Source: Procambarus clarkii (taxonomy: Eukaryota > Arthropoda > Malacostraca > Decapoda > Cambaridae). Taken from it: 64,000 nt of DNA. The position numbers and the translations under genes were made by a program. Under the pieces are notes generated by a model. The model was given only the letters and a program-made list of their open reading frames with translations, ran no database searches and was not told the DNA's origin. Position 1 is the stretch's first letter. Each line of letters starts with the position of its first letter. Shown here piece by piece: positions 1 through 10,742 of this stretch. Location of the stretch: contig NC_091175.1 of assembly GCF_040958095.1 (NCBI RefSeq), positions 21,025,503 through 21,089,502 of the forward strand. The letters run 5' to 3'.

Positions 1-122
1 TCATACGTCAGGTTACGAGCAGCTGCGCCCAACAGCCTGGCTGATCGGCCCACCATCCAGGAGGCCTGGTCAGAGACCGGGGCCATGGGATGTTGATTCT
101 CGGTATCACCACAAGGTATGAC
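1..122 (+). repeat. SINE 3' module, cut by the window edge
   Basis: The stretch carries the module GAGGCCTGGTC, then GACCGGGGCC, then a degenerate TCTCGGTATCACC. The same module closes the tRNA-derived SINEs at 49400-49652 and 59112-59361, where it reads AGGCCTGGTCGAGGACC. Only this end is present, so no Pol III box is visible. It is noticeably diverged from the two complete SINEs and probably old. Confidence 0.6.
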
Positions 123-626
123 AGTTGATCTCACTGACATTGACACAAGCTGAGAAAGTGGGCCTCAGCATACACACATTTACCAAACATGTTTTGATTT
201 ACCATTAATGAAAGTTAGTGTACCATAGTCAAATTTGAATTGAATGTCTTGTATACGGTCAATTTCAAGTTGATGGTTGAAATTTGTAAAGCTATGTCTG
301 ACAGTGGCTGTGTTCAACAGTGGTTGGTCGGTGTCAAACATTGATTGCATTATCTAACAGCGAGTTTATATAATTTTAATACATAGTGAAATTTCTGAAC
401 ATAATTCCTGTGAAAACCTTTATAATTAAGAGTCCGGTAATTTTCGTTGCAAACCAGAACTGCTTTTGTGATGAAGATGCACAACACACTCAGATATTTA
501 ACTTAATTGCTTTTGTTCTATCATTAATTTAATTATAATACCTGTTGCAAACATACATATGTGAAACAATCAAAGTTGTATACAGTCAAAATTTATGTAA
601 ATAGTTAAGTCTCAATGGAAGTAAAA
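123..626. other. AT-rich noncoding stretch
   Basis: No open frame of note, no splice-bounded exon and no recognisable repeat was found on either strand. It is plain AT-rich intergenic or intronic sequence. Confidence 0.6.
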
Positions 627-628
627 TA

Positions 629-1471
629 TGCAGGGTGTCCATAAATTATGTTACCCATTTTAGAAATTAACAAGTTTTCTAGAAAGTAGTGTCACAAATT
701 GTATAGATATAACCTGGAGAATACCTGGAGTGGGTTCCGAGGGTTGTTCCACTCCCCAAATCTGGCCTGGTGCCAGGCTTGTCATGTGATAACTTGGTCC
801 AAATGGCTGTTGCTTGAGGGTGGTCTGCAGGCCTACTTATATCACAACCCAGTTAATGTGGAGCTTCCTGCAGAAACGTGTTCAGTTGTCTCTTGAACAC
901 CTATAGTTGTATTCCAGCAATATTCGCTCAAAGAATATACAGGTATGGATTACCTTCTGTCTACCAAGGGTTGTTCAACAATGCAAAGCTCATTTTATAT
1001 TGCATTGATTATATTTGGGAAAAGTTTCAAGGTATCATGCATAGGTGATATTGAATATATCTTATCTTTCACCAAACCCCCAGAATACAAGACACTCAAT
1101 TGGGGTTATGCTAAGAGAATGTGGGGGGCCATTATGTTGGTTTATATTTACCAATTTCCTCTATCAAAACTTCAGTGTGGGGGAGTAATATCTTGTTGGA
1201 AATTAACATAAGGTAGAATTAACAGTTGTAGCCAACTAACAGTTGATTCATTGTCCCTGTTAGTTACTTTGTGATGGAAAAGGACCCAATAACTTCATGA
1301 TGTAGGCCATGCATAATAACCTTTGAGCAATAAATAGTACAAATGTGGAATCTTGGAGACCAAAAAAAAAATTTAACACATTCGTCAAGTTAAAAGCGGA
1401 GTGTTTTTCTCAATAGAATTGATAAATTGATACTTTTTAAAATGGGTCAGATAAATTATTTACACCCTGTA
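629..1471. mobile_element. Non-autonomous TIR element, TA-flanked (mariner/Tc1-like)
   Basis: The left end (from 629) begins TGCAGGGTGTCC and the right end, read on the minus strand from 1471, begins TACAGGGTGT. The two ends match imperfectly over about 38 bp and both contain a CCCATTTT block. The dinucleotide TA lies immediately outside each end (627-628 and 1472-1473), as expected for Tc1/mariner-type insertion. The 843-bp interior has no transposase frame; the 88-codon frame at 945-1211 resembles nothing I know. A SINE relic (712-850) sits inside. The superfamily call rests only on the TA and the TIRs. Confidence 0.55.
712..850 (-). repeat. Diverged SINE-module relic, inverted
   Basis: On the minus strand this resembles the module at 1-122: a GGCCTGGTGCCAGGC-like core beside GGCTGTTGCT, which recalls the GGCTGTTG seen on the reverse of 1-122. 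The similarity is patchy. It lies within the TIR element, so it was either captured or inserted there. Confidence 0.4.
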
Positions 1472-1473
1472 TA

Positions 1474-2911
1474 CAATTTTGGGCCTTCCCATGCCTTCTT
1501 ATAGATTTGAATGTTAGTGAATTGTTTTGTGCTAATAATGTTTGTACAAATGAAACAATATATTAGTTTTAACTTATTCAAGAATGAAAATTAAAATGAC
1601 TTCATTAGCCCTTTAATTTGTGTAGGGTAAGAATAATAATACTCAGAGATTTAGTTACACATTACAGTACTGTATATTCATGGGTGAAAGTTGTCTCTTT
1701 GTAGATGGAATTCCATTAAAATAGCCTTTCCCAGATACATTCCTATGTGATAGGGAGCAAATTTTACTGTTAAAAGCTCCCCAAATCCTCAGCCACAAGA
1801 TTGGTTTTAATCAACATGTTCATTGGATACTTTCACCCATGTATATTTTGAGTGAACTTCATGCAAACCAATTCAGAGTTAATGTATCCAATTTGTTTTT
1901 AATAATTTAGAGTCTACAGGTTGAAATTCAGAATTTTTAGCCCAAATTCATTAGATGAGATGGAACACTGTCTTGTGTGAATGTGCCCATTAGTCACCCT
2001 AGGTGTAAACACAAGTACTCAGTAGTACTGTACTGTATCTTCAAGTTACTTACAGAAAATGATGAGGAGCTTGTTACGAATTTATGACATTAAAGACAGG
2101 AGTTAATATCAAATGTAATTATGTATACAGTATTAATAAACTCTGAAAATTACATTACAAGTTATATTTGTGTTGAGCTATCCAGTTAGTGTTTTTTTCA
2201 GCATGATCATTGTCGTATTGCTGTGTTAATGTTTCAATGTTATTAGGTTTTCAATTGAAGTACAGATACGCAGCTCGCTCGGTTCTGAGTGCCAACTCGA
2301 TTCAATGAGAATTGAACCGAGTTGTCAATTCAACTATGTTCAGTTCTCAAAATATTTTAAACAAAATTATTTTGTTCTTTGCTAATAAGTAAAAGATATT
2401 TAAAAAAAAGTTGAACAAAGTCCCTGCAAAGTTTGATACACAGAATTTCAAATTAATTAAATTCTGATATTGATATCAATTCCTGACATTTGCCTAGTGT
2501 TACTCTTCAATTTCAAGTTTTCCTGTTGGATTGAGGGAAAACACAAAATAAATATTGATGAAGAAATGGCAAAAATAACCGTGAACTTAATATTTTGAAA
2601 AACCAGTTTTGGGGTGATGATGATGCCACAAGCTACAAAATGTTTTAAGGATTTTTTTTTATGTATACAAAATATTTTATCATTTGTATTAGGTAATTAT
2701 AGCCAGAGAGAGAGAGAGAGTTGTCAACTCTTGGCAATTATAGTGTGTTACAGGCAAAACCCAATTTCCTTACATTTCTACAGTGACTAACCTCATGTGA
2801 TATGAGCCGGCCTCAGCCCACATGAACCAGATTATGCCATTTGATGTAAGTTGTCATCTTAGGGTTAAATGCAGCTATTTACCACTTTCAACCCCCATTC
2901 ATCATCTTTTG
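1474..2911. other. AT-rich noncoding stretch with short GA microsatellite
   Basis: No gene is supported. A short (GA)n run lies at about 2703-2720. The rest is AT-rich single-copy-looking sequence. The GTTTCCCAGC that opens the minisatellite begins at 2911-2912. Confidence 0.6.
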
Positions 2912-4985
2912 TTTCCCAGCTACAGTAGTTCTGGGAGAATTGTGTCCCAGCTACAGTAGTTGTGAGAGCATTGTGTCCCAGCTACAGTAGTTGTGAGAGC
3001 ATTGTGTCTTAGCTACAGTAGTTGTGAGAGCATTGTGTCCCAGCTACAGTAGTTGTGAGAGCATTGTGTCTTAGCTACAGTAGTTGTGAGAGCATTGTGT
3101 CCCAGCTACAGTAGTTGTGAGAGCATTGTGTCCCAGCTACAGTAGTTGTGAGAGCATTGTGTCTTAGCTACAGTAGTTGTGAGAGCATTGTGTCCCAGCT
3201 ACAGTAGTTGTGAGAGCATTGTGTCCCAGCTACAGTAGTTGTGAGAGCATTGTGTCCCAGCTACAGTAGTTGTGAGAGCATTGTGTCCCAGCTACAGTAG
3301 TTGTGAGAGCATTGTGTCCCAGCTACAGTAGTTGAGAGCATTGTGTCTTAGCTACAGTAGTTGTGAGAGCATTGTGTCCCAGCTACAGTAGTTGTGAGAG
3401 CATTGTGTCCCAGCTACAGTAGTTGTGAGAGCATTGTGTCCCAGCTACAGTAGTTGTGAGAGCATTGTGTCCCAGCTACAGTAGTTGTGAGAGCATTGTG
3501 TCCCAGCTACAGTAGTTGTGAGAGCATTGTGTCCCAGCTACAGTAGTTGTGAGAGCATTGTGTCCCAGCTACAGTAGTTGTGAGAGCATTGTGTCCCAGC
3601 TACAGTAGTTGAGAGCATTGTGTCCCAGCTACAGTAGTAGTGGGAGCATTGTGTCCTAGCTACAGTAGTTGTTAGAGCATTGTGTCCCAGCTACAGTAGT
3701 TTTCGGAGCATTGTGTCCCAGCTACAGTAGTTGTGGGAGTATTGTGTCCTAGCTACAGTAGTTTTGAGAGTATTGTGTCCTAGCTACAGTAGTTTTGGGA
3801 GCATTGTGTCCCAGTTACAGTAGTTGTGGGAGCAGTGTGTCCCAGCTACAGTAGTTTTGGGAGCATTGTGTCCCAGCTACAGTAGTTGTGGGAGCATTGT
3901 GTCCCAGCTACAGTAGTTGTGGGAGCATTGTGTCCCAGCTACAGTAGTTGTGAGAGCATTGTGTCCCAGCTACAGTAGTTGTTGGAGCATTGTGTCCTAG
4001 CTACAGTAGTTGTGGGAGCATTGTGTCCTAGCTACAGTAGTTGTGGGAGCATTGTGTCCTAGCTACAGTACTTGTGGGAGCATTGTGTCCTAGCTACAGT
4101 ACTTATGGGAGCACTGTGTCCTAGCTACAGTAGTTGTGGGAGCATTGTGTCCTAGCTACAATAGTTGTGGGAGCATTGTGTCCTAGCTACAGTACTTGTG
4201 GGAGCATTGTGTCCTAGCTACAGTACTTATGGGAGCACTGTGTCCTAGCTACAGTAGTTGTGGGATCATTGTGTCCCAGCTACAATATTTGTGGGAGCAT
4301 TGTGTCCCAGCTACAGTACTTGTGGGAGCATTGTGTCCCAGCTACAGTACTTGTGGGAGCATTGTGTCCTTGCTACAGTAGTTGTGGGAGTATTATGTCC
4401 CAGCTACAGTAGTTGTGGGATCGTTGAGTCCCAGCTACAGTAGTTGTGGGAGCATTGTGTCATAGCTACAGTAGTTGTGGGAGCATTGTGTCCCAGCTAC
4501 AGTAGTTGTGAGAGCATTGTGTCCCAGCTACAGTAGTTTTGGGAGTATTGTGTCTCAGCTACAGTACTTATGGGAACATTGTGTCCTAGCTACAGTAGTT
4601 GTGGGAGCATTGTTTCCTAGCTACAGTAGTTGTGGGATCATTGTGTCCCAGCTACAGTATTTGTGGGAGCATTGTGTCCCAGCTACAGTAGTTGTGGGAG
4701 CATTGTGTCCCAGCTACAGTAGTTGTGGGAGCATTGTGTCCCAGCTACAGTAGTTGTGGGAGCATTGTGTCCCAGCTACAGTAGTTGTGGGAGCATTGTG
4801 TCCCAGCTACAGTAGTTGTGGGAGCATTGTGTCCCAGCTACAGTAGTTGTGAGAGCATTGTGTCCTAGCTACAGTAGTTGTGGGAGCATTGTGTCCTAGC
4901 TACAGTAGTTGTGGGAGCATTGTGTCCCAACTACAGTAGTTGTGGGAGCATTGTGTCCCAACTACAGTAGTTGTGGAACGTGTCC
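2912..4985 (+). repeat. Minisatellite 1, 31-bp unit, about 67 copies
   Basis: Tandem units follow CCCAGCTACAGTAGT then TGTGAGAGCATTGTGT, 31 bp in all, with rare 29-bp units lacking a TG (for example near 3330 and 3610). The first third is nearly homogeneous for GAGAGC, with interspersed TCTTAGC variants. From about 3640 onward GGGAGC dominates, with many private changes (TTTTGGGAGC, CTTATGGGAGC, GGGATCATT). Units abut without spacers, so this is not a CRISPR array. Short open frames across it exist only because some frames of the unit lack stops; they are not genes. Confidence 0.97.
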
Positions 4986-6394
4986 TGAATAATCCATTGT
5001 ATTTTGACATAACAATTCCCAAACATGTTTCCTATGAGTGGGTCCATGGGTTGGGATAGGTTTGGGCAATTTAGTATATCATTTTTGTGATGTGATGACT
5101 CAAGAGGGCGGGCTGGTTTTTCAGCAACAGTAGTTGTGGGAGCCTTCTTAGATAAAGCTGTAAAATGTTTTTAGTTTGTTATATTTATCTTCCAGTTTCC
5201 TAAATTTAATAATTTGTTAAATAGTTTTGGCAAGGTGATCCAAGTATTTTTTAATAGGGATCTATTTATCATTTACCTGTATATTAAGGTACTTAATATT
5301 GTTCTTTTTTATTTATAGATAACAAAAAATAATTTCCCAAATGTCTAGGGTAACTCTTCCCCCCCCACCTCCCAGGCAAATATGGCCAAATGACGTCGAT
5401 GCTACATCGAATCTACGTTAATAATTTTGCTCCTGTGTTTATTTCAGCATGTTGTCTTGATTTGCCACTCCATAAAAAATCCAACCTTTTAACCTAATGT
5501 AACTGTTGGTTACATTAATGTAAAAAATAAAACCCGCAACCTTTTCGTCGAAAGGACGAGAGTTTGTTTATTTGATGTCATTTGAGCATATTTTGCCTGC
5601 TGAGTAGTGTTTTAGACATGCCGCACACACCAATCCATATCGAGCCATTACTTTATGATGTGGTCTTTTTACGAGGAAGCATTATCAATAATGCTGCCTG
5701 CATTATATAAAAAGTTTTAATTAAGTTCATTATTTCTAGAAGTGGAATATCTCTAAGGTATCTTCTCATAGTTGTATTAGGCAATTTTAATCATAATTTT
5801 TAAAACATTATATTTGTGTAAATGTTTACATATGTTCTTTAAAATTCTACCTGCTGCTTAGTAGTATACTGTACAGTATCATTGCCAGTACTGTATATTC
5901 TGAAAACCATTTCTCTGGAGAGATCTTGTGTAGCTCTCTCAGACTCCAGTATATTAAGGCATGGGGGAAATATCTTTATACAGTATTTGAAATTTTCTTT
6001 TCTTTTTATCTGATAAATTAATTTTTTTGCAAGTCATTAAATACCTGTCTTCTCTAAAGTTGTTTAAACTTGGTTTAAGTTTTGTCTTTGCCATCCAAAT
6101 CGTTCCTGTTCATTTTAAGTTGATAGATATTCAAGTTAGAATGGTCACAGACCTATTAAACTAATGTATACACAATATATTGCAAATCAGGAGATTGTTT
6201 CATATATAGTATGTTGTTTATAGTCTCACAGGAACAGAAATTAAACTCTAACCAAGTTTAGAAATCAGTGAATTATTTAAATTCATTCTCCAGCAAGTGG
6301 AACAGTAAGGATCCTTATCTTTGGTTTTTATTCACAGTGGGCAAGAAAATTTTAATTTGCCTATTCTGTAGTCAGTTTTGAATTGTTCTACTTG
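4986..6394. other. AT-rich noncoding stretch with one stray minisatellite unit
   Basis: No gene is supported. A single diverged unit (AGCAACAGTAGTTGTGGGAG, about 5124-5143) lies about 140 bp beyond the array and marks its former extent or an old transposed unit. A C-run is at about 5360-5371. Confidence 0.6.
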
Positions 6395-6403
6395 CTAAAC
6401 TTG

Positions 6404-6610
6404 TCTGGTGATAGCTAGATTTTTTAGACTGTTATCTGCAGCAGTTTGCTGACCCACATATCTATCATAACCTCACTGATCCAGCACTTGCTGAAGGAAT
6501 TTATTCATTTGTCTCTTGGAAACATCCACTTTTGTTCTAGATATATTTCTTTTATTTGTTGGCAGGAGGTTGAAGTATCTTGGGCCTTTTATTTATAGTG
6601 TTCCCTGATT
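6404..6610 (-). pseudogene. Decayed LINE RT C-terminal relic
   Basis: Read on the minus strand, one frame gives GPRYFNLLPTNKRNISRTKV followed by a segment with KRQMNKFLQQVLDQ, a stop, then GYDRYVGQQ. This resembles the conserved C-terminus of many LINE ORF2 proteins (a 'FNxLP' block, then a 'FKxxLDxFL..VPDxP' block). There are stops inside and no RT catalytic motif. It is not clearly a member of families A-D. The call is by motif resemblance only. Confidence 0.45.
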
Positions 6611-6842
6611 ATCCCTATAACACTCTACTCCGGGTTCACTCAGCATGCATTTCCTACCATATCATTTACTCCGCTGAGCTACTTTATTGTGCATGTTTGG
6701 GATCTGACCGTTGATTATCTTTCATGTTTATATTACGTGATACAGTAACTTGTTTACTTATCAAAAAATGCATTTGAAGTACTTTGAGACATTCCCCATA
6801 ATTTAATCATTCATTTTGTCAGAGACAGGCAGCCTGTGTGTG

Positions 6843-6983
6843 CGTGTAATTACTTAAGGATGAGAGCTATGCTCGTAGTGTCGCGTCTTTCTAGGACTCT
6901 TTGTCATTTAACGCTTTGAAACTACTGATGGTTTTGGCCTCCACCACCACCGTACTTGTTCCAACCGTCTACCACTCCACTAC
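6843..6983 (-). mobile_element. LINE A 3'-end fragment, minus strand
   Basis: The reverse complement matches the 3' end of the LINE A copies: the codons ending ...VSSFKAL, the TGGAACAAG block and the tail GAGCATAGCTCTCATCC-like sequence, then a TAATTAC remnant. It is 5' truncated to about 140 bp, has indels, and abuts a LINE B 3' end on the plus strand at about 6986. Confidence 0.8.
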
Positions 6984-6985
6984 CA

Positions 6986-7290
6986 GTGGAGCGCCGCCCT
7001 GCTCTTTATTGTCCAAACTGTATTGTCCCTCTTATGGTTGTGCATATCCTTGTGGAATGTCCTTACTTCCAGGATGTGTTTGTGTATTGCTTCTTAACTG
7101 TCCCTCGCGGTCACCTGTCCCTTGATAGAATCTTTGGTGAATCAGATATTGTTTGCCTTGTGCACTTTTTGTTCTAGTATTGGCATCCTTAGTGATATTT
7201 AGCGTCTTTTGAATATCCCCCGCACATTTGGTGCTACATAGTCCCCCTGTCTTGGCGCCTTCTTTTGATAATTACTTATGCACTTCTCCA
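6986..7290 (+). mobile_element. LINE B 3'-end fragment
   Basis: Starts in the block TGGAGCGCCGCCCTGCTC and runs to the family tail CTTCTTTTGATAATTACTTA. It covers the C-terminal Cys/His block of ORF2 (a C-x2-C ... H-x4-C pattern, with VHILVECPYF preserved) and the 3' UTR. It is 5' truncated and frameshifted. Confidence 0.85.
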
Positions 7291-7339
7291 CTTCACCTTT
7301 CTGGATGAAGCTTCCTGATTAATCGGTTCCAATTTTGAA

Positions 7340-10296
7340 TATTCTTTTGTGTGACTTCTTCTGTTCTAATGGAGGGCAAGTTGAGAAGGCACTCTTTTCC
7401 ACATGTATAACTGGAGTACCTGACGTGTTCGAGTGAGAGGAGGTTTTTCTGTCAAACTCTGCCTTTGTTACTGAACCCGAGCTTGATGCCCAACGGTTTT
7501 TAAGGTAACGATTTTGGGGTGTACAGTATATCCACGATGCACCCCTGGGAAGGCCCTGTTTTTGGGGTTCCCTGTCCATTAATTGTGGCTTCATCATGGG
7601 CATGGGGTATTACTTGTGGATGAAATTTTATTCTTGTTCATTCTAAGCCAACTTCTGACCCTCTTTCAACTTCTCAGACTAATGGGGTGGGCAACCAAGC
7701 TCCCGAGTTGGATCGTGATGGAAGGACACACTCCATAGCCTCTTTCTTTGTTATCTTGAGCTTGCCTCAGCTATGTTGCGCCCAAACCAAGCTATTGCTT
7801 TGACTTTCTCGACTGACCTTCTCTGCTCTCTTTCTAGCTCTGTGGCAGGGTTGAGCCCCAAGCCCATAGTGGTGACCAATTCATCACCTGAAGTGGCTCC
7901 CTCTCTCATTGTGACAACCCTTCGTCCTTACTGGGAAAGCTCAGTGCTGCCAGCTCCACACTCGAACATACATGATTCCTTCCCAATCTCCATTCCAGGA
8001 TTTGTTTGGGCCTGCTAAGTGGAGTAAGTATTTTGATCTCTGTCACATTGATCATACACACCCTGATCTATTCATCCATAAACACCTAGTTGATTCGGTA
8101 GATACCTTTGTCACTTTTAACCCCACCCAAACTGGAACATGTGGTTGCAGCCCCTTCTCAAGAAGCAGCCAACCACCGTGCTATGTTGTCCTGCATTAAT
8201 GAGACCCCAGTTCGGATCTCTAAAAATGCCCAGTTAAATACCAGCATTGACACAGTCATTCACCTGCACCATGTTGTGATTAGTGATAGTGAACTCAAAG
8301 ACTGCCACGAGGATATTAAATACATCCTCGGGGCCCAAGGTCATTCTATCCTCCAGATTGATATGTTCACTCGACCACCAAGTGGTCACCACGTCAGCCT
8401 CTTCGTGCAGTAAAAATCACTTTTGATAGTAGGTTCCTTCCATCTTCTATAATTCTTGCAGGTACCTGATGCTGGAGTTGAAATAAGTACTGGAGATTTG
8501 GACAGGGTCCCTTCAAGTGCATAAGTGAGGTGCCCCTTGTGTAGAGTCTCTGGTCATTTTAAGACAGAGTGCTTTTCTCACAAGCTCACTGCATCAATTT
8601 TTGTGTTGTCCACTCTGCCTTCTGTATATGTGTGCACTACAAATTTGAATTTGTGAAAGCCATCCTTAATTTAAAACATCCCAATCGTTTATTTTTCCCA
8701 CAAGGCAAGATGCCAGGTTCGCCGTTTTCCCTCTTTCTTTGGCATGTCTTATGCTCATGCGTTGCATCCCACTTCTCCTCCTCACCCTTCTCCACACCAC
8801 TCTGTTGACTCTTTTCAGCAATACTGTACTAAAGTGTACCTCAAGTTAGTGTTCTTAGCACTACTATTTTCCCGGTTGCCCTCAATGGTCTTTTTTCCTA
8901 TTTCCCTCTGGCATTTTCTCAGCTGTCTACGTTGACGATCCTACCCTCTGTTTTCGAGGGAACAATTTGCCTTTCCTCCAACAACAGCGTCAACTTGCGA
9001 TTCATGCAGTGTTGTCCTGGGGTAATCATGGCTTCAAATTCTCTACAACGAAGACTTGTGCTGTGCCTTTTCCTCAGAAACAGGTCATTCTTCATCCCCT
9101 CTTTGTAGCTCAATGGAGGTCCTTTTCTGTATAAAGATTCTCCTAAATTTTCGGGGTAAATCTTTGACACTCATTTGTCTTGGTCGCCCCATATCTCTTA
9201 CCTTGGAGTTGAAGGCTCTAAGGCCCTAACTTATTTAGCTTGTCCCATACTTCCTGGGGAGCTGATAGACACATGCTCCTCTATTTACATTCCTCTCTCA
9301 TGCTATCTAAACTCTATTATGGCTGTCCCACTTACTCGTTTGCCCCCTCTCATGACTCTATCGTCTTGATACTCTGTGCCATACTGAGTTATTACTCGGC
9401 TCTGGTGCCTTTCCTTTGTCCCCTACTCTGTGCCTGTATGTTGAAACTGATCTCCTGTCTCTATAGGATTATTATGATCTTTACTGCCTTTGCTACATTG
9501 TGCGGTCTCTACAACATCCTCACTCGCTTATGTCGTGCTTTGACTATAACCACTCCTGTGGGCAATGTTCCCTTTGACCACCTTCGTTTTTCTGTACAGA
9601 TGTCTCACATGCAAGCTTCTCTCTCAGTTCATGTTACCAACATTCCTCATGTCATTCCATCATTGCTCCCTTGGAGGATGCCACTTCCAAAGTTTTACAA
9701 AACTTTGACCCACATGGCAAAGGATTCTACCCCATTTACAGTTCTAAAACATCTTTTCCTTGAATTATTTTTGTTTACACTGCTGCTTCACAGATAGGTC
9801 TAAGTTTGCCGACGGTGTAGGCTACTCCGTTGTCTTTCCCCTGTCCCCTTGGCCTTCCTCTTCTTACCATAAACAGTGGTGGGAAACGACTCTGTCGAAG
9901 TTACATATTGGCCACACACGTTTAACTCACGGGCACTTAATGGAGCGCCGCTCCTTTTTGTCCAAACTGCATTGCTCCTCTGATGATTGTGCATATCCTC
10001 TTTTTAATGTCCCGACTTCCAGGGTGTCAGGACGTCTCTTTCCCTAAGAGACTTCCAAGTCTCCTAGGCTTGGCGTTTTCTTTTGACAATTACTTACTTG
10101 CATACTGTCCCTCACGATCATTTGTCTCTGATAGAATCCTTGGTGAATCCGATTTCTTTGACATCTCTCGCTTTATGTGCTTTTGTTCTCGTATTGGCAT
10201 CCTTAGTGATATTTAGCGTCTTTTGAATATCCTGCAACTTTGATGGTGCTACATAGTCTCCCCGGCTTGGTGTTTACTTTTTATAATTACTTGAAT
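7340..10296 (+). mobile_element. Old, decayed LINE B copy with internal deletions
   Basis: It follows the intact element at 38587-44884 in order: 5' UTR (about 7340-7640), ORF1 pieces (about 7640-8790, including a degraded zinc-knuckle stretch near 8490-8640), then a jump at a TTTTCAGCAATA block (about 8814) into the end of the RT domain (AVYVDD-like at about 8925). The C-terminal half of ORF2 follows. A second jump near 9835-9880 removes most of RNase H, although TDRSKFADGVGYSV remains. The tail ends near 10296. Many stops and frameshifts show long inactivity. The first deletion removes roughly 2.7 kb relative to the intact copy. Confidence 0.85.
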
Positions 10297-10497
10297 TAAA
10301 TAATCATATTGTCTAATTTAATAATCATATTAAATTTTGCCTAATGCAAATAAATAAAGATATTTGGTGCAAGAGTAATTGTGACCTTGTTGCAGAATTA
10401 CAAATATACACAAAGTTTACTATTGTTCCTAGTAGCTGATAGGACAGTCTTATACCCCATAAGCCATCATTTGACTTCAAAATTAGGTTGAGAGAGA

Positions 10498-10742
10498 AGG
10501 TGCTGTAGCACAGTGGTCTGTGTCCTTGGCCCCACCATTGAGGGACCTGGGTTCAATCCCAGGGTAGGACACAAATGTTGGTCATATTTATTTTCACCTG
10601 ATGCCTTTGTTCAAGTAGCAGTAGATGCCCTAGGAGTTAGTCAGGTCGATGTGGGGTTACATCCTGGGGAGGGGTCAGTTATTCAACCCTGGGGAAGGGG
10701 AGACTTTGATATAAGCTCAATATAAATATATACGCTGGCTGC
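10498..10742 (+). repeat. tRNA-derived SINE, old member
   Basis: A tRNA-like head carries an A-box-like TGTAGCACAGTGGTC (about 10504-10518) and a B box GGGTTCAATCCC (10549-10560). The body shares the order TTTCACCTGATGCCT, AGCAGTA, then GGAGTTAGTCAG and ATCCTGGGG with the SINEs at 49400 and 59112. It is therefore a diverged relative of those. Confidence 0.7.

Noticed and set aside
945..1211. 88-codon open frame
   Set aside because: No domain, no splice context, and it lies within a non-autonomous TIR element.
4196..4753. Open frames of repeated peptides in minisatellite 1
   Set aside because: A 31-bp unit read over 93 bp gives a repeating peptide by chance in any frame without stops; copies have indels that change frame freely.
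2912..4985. CRISPR-like array
   Set aside because: Units abut directly with no unique spacers, no cas genes are present, and the DNA is eukaryotic. The same applies to 59655-63510.
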